Source of the DNA: Luidia sarsii
Lineage: Eukaryota > Echinodermata > Asteroidea > Paxillosida > Luidiidae
Assembly (NCBI GenBank): GCA_949987565.1
Contig: OX465115.1
Location: forward strand, 15,189,242-15,253,241
Length of the DNA: 64,000 nt
Direction: 5' to 3'
Of this stretch, positions 57,201 through 64,000 are shown one piece after another; the first letter of the stretch is position 1, and every line of letters begins with the position of its first letter. The translations under genes were made by a program, and so were the position numbers. A model generated the notes under the pieces. It did not search any database. It was not told the origin of the DNA and was given only the letters and a program-made list of their open reading frames with translations.

Positions 57201-60059
57201 TTTGTTCTTTATAAAAAAAAATAAAACAAATATGATTTTCCAACAAATGCAAACATGAGTTTTGGTTTTCACTCAATTGTTTTTACAAAAGTTTCTTGCA
57301 AATCTTTGTTCTGCCTCAGTGACAGGTCCTGCCCGATTCTATAAAAGAGAGCCATTGACAGTTACTGGCTCTTTGCGGAGACAACTCCCGGTCTTGTAAG
57401 AGATGACTTACATGGCGTGAGCGTAAATTTTTCAGTGTACTTCACTGTGCTTTTCCACATAGTTGTCCCATCAGAATTGAAACGTCAGCCCGCCTGAGCG
57501 CTCACGAGATTTGTTTGTTTCAGTTTATCTTGTGAGCGAGCATTGGGTGAGTTTTGGGCGGTCAAGGACTCGAGATTGGTTCCAGTCATCAGTTTGGTTA
57601 TAGTATCAAAGGGAGGGTACACCATTTGCTATGTTCCCAATGTCCGGACATTCAAAATGTCTTACTCATCAGGAAGTCTGTAATGGTAACAGCCATGCCT
57701 TGACATTTTGGCACTAAAATATTTTTTTTTTTAATAAAGATATCAACAATTGGAGGGCCTGACGTTTCGATCCTAGCAGGCAGAAAAGATGAGATTTTTT
57801 TTTTTTTTTTGTGGAGAAAACGAGGAAATTTGTTAAATTTGTGGAGCGATCGTTGGAACAAAGAGTTTCTTTTACAAATTCAGCTCTCAAAGCTGAGATG
57901 TTCTAAAAAAAAACATTGAATTTTGTTTCCACAGTTTTTCTCAAGACATGGTCGCCGGATTAAGCCGAAACTTGTGTAATTTTAAGTGTGTTATTTTATG
58001 TATACGTTGAGTTTGACAACAAGATGATTTGACCTCTGCAAATGGTGCACCCTACATGTACCTCTAAACACGGGGCAGACGCAAATCAAAAATGTTCACA
58101 GCGTGGAAATGACTCAAACCAATTCTTGGTCATGACCACCACCAACAAACAGCACCCAAGTTTGCAACGCTTTGGTATCACTCTGAAATTTGTTGTGACA
58201 ACAACTTCCTCTGCCACGACAAAACAAAAAGTCATGAATGCTGAACAGCAAGAATTTCCAACAAAACATTTTGGCAACCCCCTCCCCCCCAAAAAAATAA
58301 ATAAATAAATAAATATAATATATATATAAAACAACAGAAATGAAAAGAAAATTAAAAGTCAAATGAAATACAAATTAAAGAGAGAGAAGACACCAAACAA
58401 AATGAACAGAGCAATGAGATGTTGTCAGTCTGCCCAGAAAGAAACCACATTGTCAAAACTCTGCATGAGATCAAGTCAGGGTAGAATGTCCAAAACATGA
58501 TGACTGTCAACAAATTGAGGAGTCGAGAGGAATGTCATACAAGAGAGAGACAAACATGATTCTGAAATGAAGAAAATAAAACCAAACAACAAATAGCACT
58601 CAAGAAATCATGCAGGCAAGCTTCAGACAGAAAAACAAAGACACAATTGCATACAAGTGAGATAACATCTGTACATTTTGGGTGTTTTTTCTTCAGCATG
58701 GCTTGCCTCAAATACTGGCCTCACTGGCCCCAGGCCAGTCCAAACAGAAGATCTGGCCAGCAAAATGTCAAACTGTAATGGCCAACACAAGAGGGCCAGT
58801 GACAAAGTCATGCCATCAAGGAACGATGTTTGTTCATGGCAAGATAGTCCAATTCGTTCTGGAAACTGAATTCGGGCCAGTAAATTTCTTTTGAATACTT
58901 TTTGTGGCCGGCCAAAATAAAAAAATGTGAAAGTTCATAAATTTACTGGCCCATTATAGGCCATTGGAAAAAGCAGGTTAGTGTGGAGCTTTGTATTGAG
59001 ACGTGCACAACAGAGGCATGGAGAATAGTGTGTCAAAAAAAAAACCATCCTAAAATCAAAAACAAAATGGACAAGCAGTTCCCATAGCAACCAAAAGAAC
59101 ACATGCCATTCAGTCAGACTCGTCTGCATTTGTGTTACAATCAAATCAAGACCAAGAATAAGTGATGTTGTTGTTTTTGTTTACAATAAACAACACGGAA
59201 GTTTGGGGTTGAGTCAGTGCTGCATTCCTCAAGACAATCGCATCGTTTCCCTTTCTATTTTCATTTTAAAAATCTCCGAAATTCCCCGAAATCTTTTTCG
59301 ATCACAGCTCATTACGAGATCCGAGATGACCAGATATCCAGGGGCAAAAGTCAAAAGCAACTCCGGTGACACCGTGCACGTCATGTCTTGTGAGTTGGCA
59401 AAGAAATCTTTGATTGGACAGGGACTTGAACCTGAGACCTCTGGATTAACGTACCAGCGCTCTTTCCATCTGAGCTATCCAGCCCTTAGATGGTGGCCCT
59501 CCCAAATAGTCAATTAGTCTTTGCCGGGGTGGGGGCGCCTGTCAGAAGCAATTCAACCATTAACTGCCGTACATCTCCAGGGATCACGCCCCCGCTTTCA
59601 TTCAGATGGAAACAACCAATTGTAATAAACCTGGCTACAGCAGCTCGGGGATCACACAAAGTGGATGCAGCTTTTACAATTCAAGTCAAACAAACAAAGA
59701 AAGGTAAAAATGACTGAAGTTCCCAGTCAGTTTTTCCTTGATTTTTTCAATACTACAAGAGGTGACAGTTACCACCCTGCAATGTACGAGTGCAATTTTG
59801 TTTACTTGCCCCGACGAGATCCACCAGCCAGACCAATCAACGACGACCGAGCTTGCGAAGCGCCGAAGAAATTTGAGACATCATATTGTCCACGCCGTCC
59901 AGATTGTTTTAATGCACCCAAGCTCTGTGCACAGAGTTCTTGCTTTCAGCCTCTTGCCTCGAGATAAATTTCCTTCCTTACCGAAAATGATTGTTGCATT
60001 ACTGGCACACTGCGACATACTAATTTCCTGACATTATTGGGCGCTGAGAGGGAACAGAT

Positions 60060-60090
<31 letters not shown>

Positions 60091-61417
60091 CAGAAAGAGA
60101 CACAAAGAGAGAGAGAGACTGAGAGGGAAACAGGAAGACACGATACAGAGACAGACAGAGACAGAGAGGAGAACGACACACAACAAAATAACCGCATGAA
60201 ACAAAACCGGAGTCAATTTCTGACCGAAGTCTCAACCAGGAAGAGGAACAGAAAATAAGAACGGCTACTTTCATATCGAGTCGTTTAGAGTCTAGCTGGC
60301 TTGTCTGGGAAATGCAGCACCGACTCAACTCCAAAACAGAATGGATAACACTTCCAGGTAAAGCAAAACAAATGTTTAAGTATACAAGTGAATAATATAT
60401 ATACATTTGGATAACACGGTACAAACGGAGATTAATAATAGAAAGGACGTGCAATTGCTTTTGTTTGTTTTCCACACTTAGGACAACCCGGTAGTTTGGT
60501 TTTGGTTTTGATTTGTTTAATTTCTTTTCTTATCTTTTTATTCGCTTCAGAAAAATATTGAGAGTGACTTGTGCATGGTTGTGTGCGGGCTGGTGCCCAT
60601 GGGAAGCAGACAACAACGCACAACCGCATGCCTTTGTACTGAAGAAGGCGGGGTACCAGACAAGATGGCGCTAGGTGAAAACAAAATGACAAGGGGCCAG
60701 CGATTGAGGGGGGAAGGGGTGGAAAACGGAACTCCGTGCATTCCACCGAACCTTCTGATAAATATTCATGAGTTAGTGGGAATATCGGTTGTCCATTTTT
60801 GCACATTTGAGTGTTGAAATTTGGGGATTAATTCCTCCTTGCCCCTCCAAAAAAAAAACACCCAAAACACACATCACAGAGCAACAAAATTAATCTAATA
60901 ACAATTGTTGGCAACATACACAAATTACAAATTAACTGGGTTAGGGGGATGCATTCACAGGTGAATAATCTCATCGTTCTACAGACACCAAAAAGTACCG
61001 AATCCCCCAAAATGGTTAACATTTTTCAGTTGGAAAAGAGAAGACCGAGTTGATTACAATTACAGCCATATACATGAACACAAAGTTTAAGAAGAAGGGA
61101 AAGATTAATGCAATTAGATGTATGTATGAGTATTTTTTTGTTTGTTGTTTTAATGATTATCCGGAGAAAAATGAATTACGAGTTAAAACAAAGCAAAGGG
61201 TTTGTTTGAATTGTGAGTTTGTTTTGAGTGTGTTGGGGCCACCAAGCAGCCAATGAGAAGCCAGAATAGTGGTTGTTGGGTTTTGTTTGTACATGTTCCA
61301 GGGCCACCACAGGGGGAAAACCCCAACAGAACACCGAAGAGACAGGGAGGAACATGAATAACAAACCGTTGCCCGCAGTGTGGAGAGAGAGTGAAAGAGA
61401 GAGAGAGAGGGGATGAA

Positions 61418-61475
<58 letters not shown>

Positions 61476-61476
61476 G

Positions 61477-61511
<35 letters not shown>

Positions 61512-61696
61512 AGGCAGAGGGAGAGGGAGAGGCAGAGGGAGAGGGAGAGGCAGATGGAGAGGGAGAGGCAGAGGCAGAGGGAGAGACAGAGGCAAAGGCA
61601 GAGGGAGGGGAGAGGGACAGGGAGAGGGAGAGGGACAGAGAAAGGCAGAGGTAGAGGCAGAGACAGAGAGAGAGAGAGGCAGACAGACAGACAGAC

Positions 61697-61739
<43 letters not shown>

Positions 61740-63991
61740 GGAAGAGGAAGGGAGGCCAATGATTGGTCGGTGGCCAGGGTGCCACACAGCCAATAGGAAA
61801 CAGAGATGGAGGGGAAAGGTAGCAGGGTTTTGAGGAGAGAAATGCAGAGTCCAGTGGTCCGATCCGGAGAGGCAAGCACAGAGTGGAAGGGTCACGGGCA
61901 AACGACATGATGAGGTCGAGAGGGGAAAAGGAGGAAGGGCAGGGGAACAGAAAGGGGGAGAGGAAAGAAAAATAAATGAGAAAAGGGAAAATTTCAGTCA
62001 GAGCTTCACCAAGCAATACTACATGTACAAGCAAAACATGAGGCATAGAATTGATCACTAAATCATAACAATCTTAATTTATACAAATCAATTTGTTGTC
62101 CTCCAAATCTTGGACCCTCCCAAATGGGTCTTTTTTCTGTCAAACAATCCCTCTCAGCACGACAAGAATCAACAACAGACCCAAACCGTAAGACCATAAC
62201 CGCTTTTAAAAGATTGTGACATAATTCCTTTTTTGATGGAATCATTGTAAGATAGCAATACACTCACAGATGAATCTCTGGGCGTTTTGTATCGTGATAG
62301 AGTTTGACAGAAACCACACTGTCCTTGCATTGCAATGGAACCAACCCTTCATCCATAATGGTTGGGATTAAAACTGCATCTAATCTACTATAGGTCTTAC
62401 TGGGCACATCACAAAAGAACTAATTTCATTCAAGTTCCAGAAAGTGTTTTTTTTTCCCATATGCAAGCATCATACAAGTGACAATGATTATGCAACAGTC
62501 CAAGTTCAAAGATACTCATTCCAAGTTCAATGACATTCAATTCTAAACGAAAAAAGGTATTTAGCTCTAAATATTCCCCTCTCTGTGCATTATTTGCCAG
62601 ACACAAAACCCACTCCTCAAGAGAAAAATACAAAAATGACAATTACAAAGGGCTCCTTGATCCAAAATCAATGTTGGAAATTTCAAATTGGCATACAGTA
62701 ACTACGTTTACAAGTACATGTAGACTTGGCAAGTTTGCATAGTATATATACACATCATGAATTTGAACTGATCTCAACCTTAGAATTTATACAGAAATAC
62801 ACACAGGTACCGTGATTTGACAAGGAATGCAGGTTATTCGACCGAGAAACAGGCAAGTGCACGATGATATGAAACAAACGGAACAGTTTAGTTTTTACCT
62901 TAGCCTCCCAATGCAGTGATGCACTTTTCAACTCAGACACAACAAAAAAATTCTGACCACGATGCAAAACAAAGAAAAACCAAAGTGCGTCTTTCCCATT
63001 TTTACGAGCGATACTTTTTGTAAAGAAAGTCCTCACTATTCCTCCCCCCCCCCCAAAAAAAAAACAGAAAGCACCTTGAAACTGAAACTGATTGTATGCG
63101 CTTCAACTCAGCAGTCCACAAAAGGTGAACATGTAAGTGCATAGGAGGGACTCTAAAAGGTCCTGCTAGGATCGAAACGTTCATCCCTCCTAATTTTTGA
63201 TATTTGCATTTTGATCTTTTCAGTCAGTAAGCAATTTGCACCATTTTTGCATTTTTCTTTTAGAATAACTCCATCTGTGTGCATGTCACAGGTACAACAC
63301 GGCAAAGCCCAGAATTTTGTCTCCAGTTACATGTTTGTTCAAAATCGACGGCTGTCTCGATCCTTTTTCAAAATCAACGCATATACAGAGGAACTTTGTG
63401 CTTCTGTTGCAGGACAGCCAGGATGATAGCACATGAACATGTACATTAGACCCCAGGGAGTTTGAGGCACAGGAATACGGAGTGCTTCTCTCAAAGCCAA
63501 GAGGCATTTCATATTGTCACAAAAATGAAATACTTTTGAGGGGACAAAAATAAAAAAAAACTTTTTTTTTCTTTTTTCTTTTTGCCAATTGGTTGTATGT
63601 CTAAATGCAGACATTTGGAGTTCTGGTACATATAGGTGCGATTGATAAGATTCCCTGAGTACACTCTGGGTCAACCCCCAAGCACTTTCACGTAAAGTTT
63701 GTGAGAGATGACGGCAAGGGAGACCCCAGGGCAGACCCAGGGGGGAAAGCTGATTGAACGCACCCACAGATTCATGTGTCAAAGCTGGTCTAACCAAGGT
63801 CTGCGAAAATGTACGGCCCATGGTCCCCTTCCCCGATCGGAGTAGATGGGGGAGTATCGTGATCTCACCTGATCTTCGGGCAAATCCGGCAGCAGACGCG
63901 GGGAGGGCGCCCCAAAGACGCTGACTCTCTCATCGGCCATCGACCTGGGAGCGGGGGCGCAGTCGTCGGGAGAGCTGTAGCTGTCCGCCAT
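54010..63991 (-). CDS. C-terminal part of an activated CDC42 kinase (ACK/TNK2-like), partial at the right edge
   Basis: Visible coding exons: right edge to 63869, 56881-55393, 55110-54755, 54216-54010 (stop TGA 54012-54010); junction phases 0, 1 and 0 match and the visible part is about 725 aa. The final exon (VSEEECAQVLRSNLWNVPVS, then VKLLKVRYL ... CHRALEEADWDLETADQILG) aligns with the ACK1/TNK2 C-terminal UBA region (EEC...LKV..L....C...LE..W.LE.A...LG). Before it is a long disordered, Pro/Ser/Arg-rich tail with PPLPPVP and RPAPPLPP SH3-type motifs and tyrosines in docking-like contexts (YVVC, YEIM, YIDM, YMYD). ACK is a non-receptor tyrosine kinase acting with Cdc42, clathrin and EGFR turnover. 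Kinase, SH3 and CRIB exons are expected beyond the window. The rightmost exon (MADSYSSPDDCAPAPRSMAD) is assigned by phase only and may be internal. Confidence 0.75.
54232..54475. repeat. GAGGAGAA purine-rich repeat in an ACK intron
   Basis: Repeats of GAGGAGA, AGGAGGAGG and ACAGAGGAGG over about 240 bases, directly beside the acceptor of the last ACK exon (54216). On the transcribed minus strand it reads TCCTCCTCT and may serve as an unusually long polypyrimidine tract. Confidence 0.75.
55274..55335 (+). repeat. Half-unit of the fold-back repeat in an ACK intron
   Basis: CTGCCTTTGAGAAAGGTCCT, then GCTAGGATCGAAACGTCAGG, then CCCACTAAAATTT. This single copy of the conserved half sits in the intron between the two large tail exons. 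Confidence 0.75.
55393..56881 (-). other. Large proline-rich exon of the ACK-like gene
   Basis: A 1489-base exon, much more GC-rich than its flanks, with acceptor TCCCCCCAG|ACTAAC and donor CCGCCAG|GTAAGG. Contents in order: Pro/Ser run and a His-rich patch (DHHHRSHHHRRD); an Arg-rich segment (DFGRLSRRRARTMD); acidic run; RGHTIDVVPQVP; ASPQGIRQLVQRMSATELDD; acidic DDDEYVVCRFPNGHRYQG; Pro motifs; EYEIMRPQ; Ser-rich RSHSAHSIPRRSLSSGSS. Probably disordered with short binding motifs. Confidence 0.75.
59390..59668 (-). repeat. Composite tRNA-like SINE, full copy
   Basis: Contains the same order as 34665-35001: on the plus strand GGACAGGGACTTGAACCTGA, CCATCTGAGCTATCCAGCCC, AACTGCCGTACATCTCCAGG and CTACAGCAGCTCGGGGATCA. 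Confidence 0.75.
61381..61745. repeat. GAGA/GGCAGA purine-rich microsatellite array
   Basis: A (GA)n core (61425-61500), then (GGGAGAGGCAGA)n, then (CAGA)n blocks. Long Ser/Leu or Arg/Glu frames through it are artefacts. Confidence 0.85.
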
Positions 63992-64000
63992 CGCAGCCGC

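Larger units (their letters stand above)
56990..63868. other. Large intron of the ACK-like gene
   Basis: 6.9 kb between the phase-0 donor at 63869 and the acceptor at 56882. No other exon is evident. It holds fold-back repeats (57751-57785, 63158-63245), a stem-loop-family remnant (57344-57440), a full tRNA-like SINE (59390-59668), (GACA)n/(GAGA)n at 60058-60175 and a long GA array at 61381-61745. Confidence 0.5.

Noticed and set aside
61157..62058. Three overlapping minus-strand frames of 240-291 codons
   Set aside because: Same cause: a GAGA/CAGA array inside the ACK intron, translating to Ser-Leu-Pro runs.

Overview
This is a window of nuclear DNA from a multicellular animal. It has spliced genes with consensus GT-AG junctions, long AT-rich introns and intergenic DNA, many interspersed fold-back and tRNA-like repeats, and minisatellites inside introns. 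The gene families (LZIC, a TMEM47/PMP22-claudin protein, a PLEKHM1-like RUN/Rubicon-homology protein and an ACK/TNK2 kinase tail) are general to bilaterians. The repeat style and gene set look most like a marine invertebrate deuterostome (echinoderm or hemichordate), but that placement is an impression and not proven.

Layout. 1-13.4 kb is gene-poor: a candidate 5' non-coding exon with promoter (about 1.0-1.3 kb, minus strand), a small signal-peptide first exon (about 5.92-5.99 kb, minus), several inverted-repeat elements and a heat-shock-element-like motif at 8.0 kb. 13.4-16.2 kb holds a complete six-exon LZIC gene (minus), whose introns carry two minisatellites. 16.2-22.9 kb is AT-rich and repeat-bearing; part may be the 3' UTR of the next gene. 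22.9-25.3 kb is a complete four-exon TMEM47-like four-pass membrane protein (minus) with one GC-AG intron. 26.8-27.7 kb is a long polypurine tract. 28.7-30.9 kb is the only plus-strand gene candidate: a GC-rich 703-codon single-exon reading frame, low in complexity, with a polyadenylation signal just downstream; I do not recognise it. 34.4-48.9 kb is a RUN + Rubicon-homology protein gene (minus, 16 coding exons reconstructed, all phases compatible, 846 aa), closest to PLEKHM1 but without PH domains. 48.9-54.0 kb is AT-rich intergenic or 3' UTR sequence. 54.0 kb to the right edge is the 3' part of an ACK/TNK2-like gene (minus): proline-rich, tyrosine-motif-bearing tail and C-terminal UBA-like region. 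Its kinase, SH3 and CRIB exons should lie beyond the right edge.

The genes do not form a functional operon-like unit. ACK (endocytic signalling) and the PLEKHM1-like protein (late endosome/lysosome/autophagy) both concern membrane trafficking, but I see no evidence that their adjacency matters.

The least ordinary material is in the repeats: a fold-back family with more than 20 copies whose conserved block contains a match to the pol III B-box core; another dispersed family carrying a canonical histone-mRNA-type stem-loop with a compensatory base-pair change between copies; a composite tRNA-like SINE; several TIR elements; and a perfect 42-bp palindrome. I do not see a clearly new molecular system; the findings are ranked accordingly.
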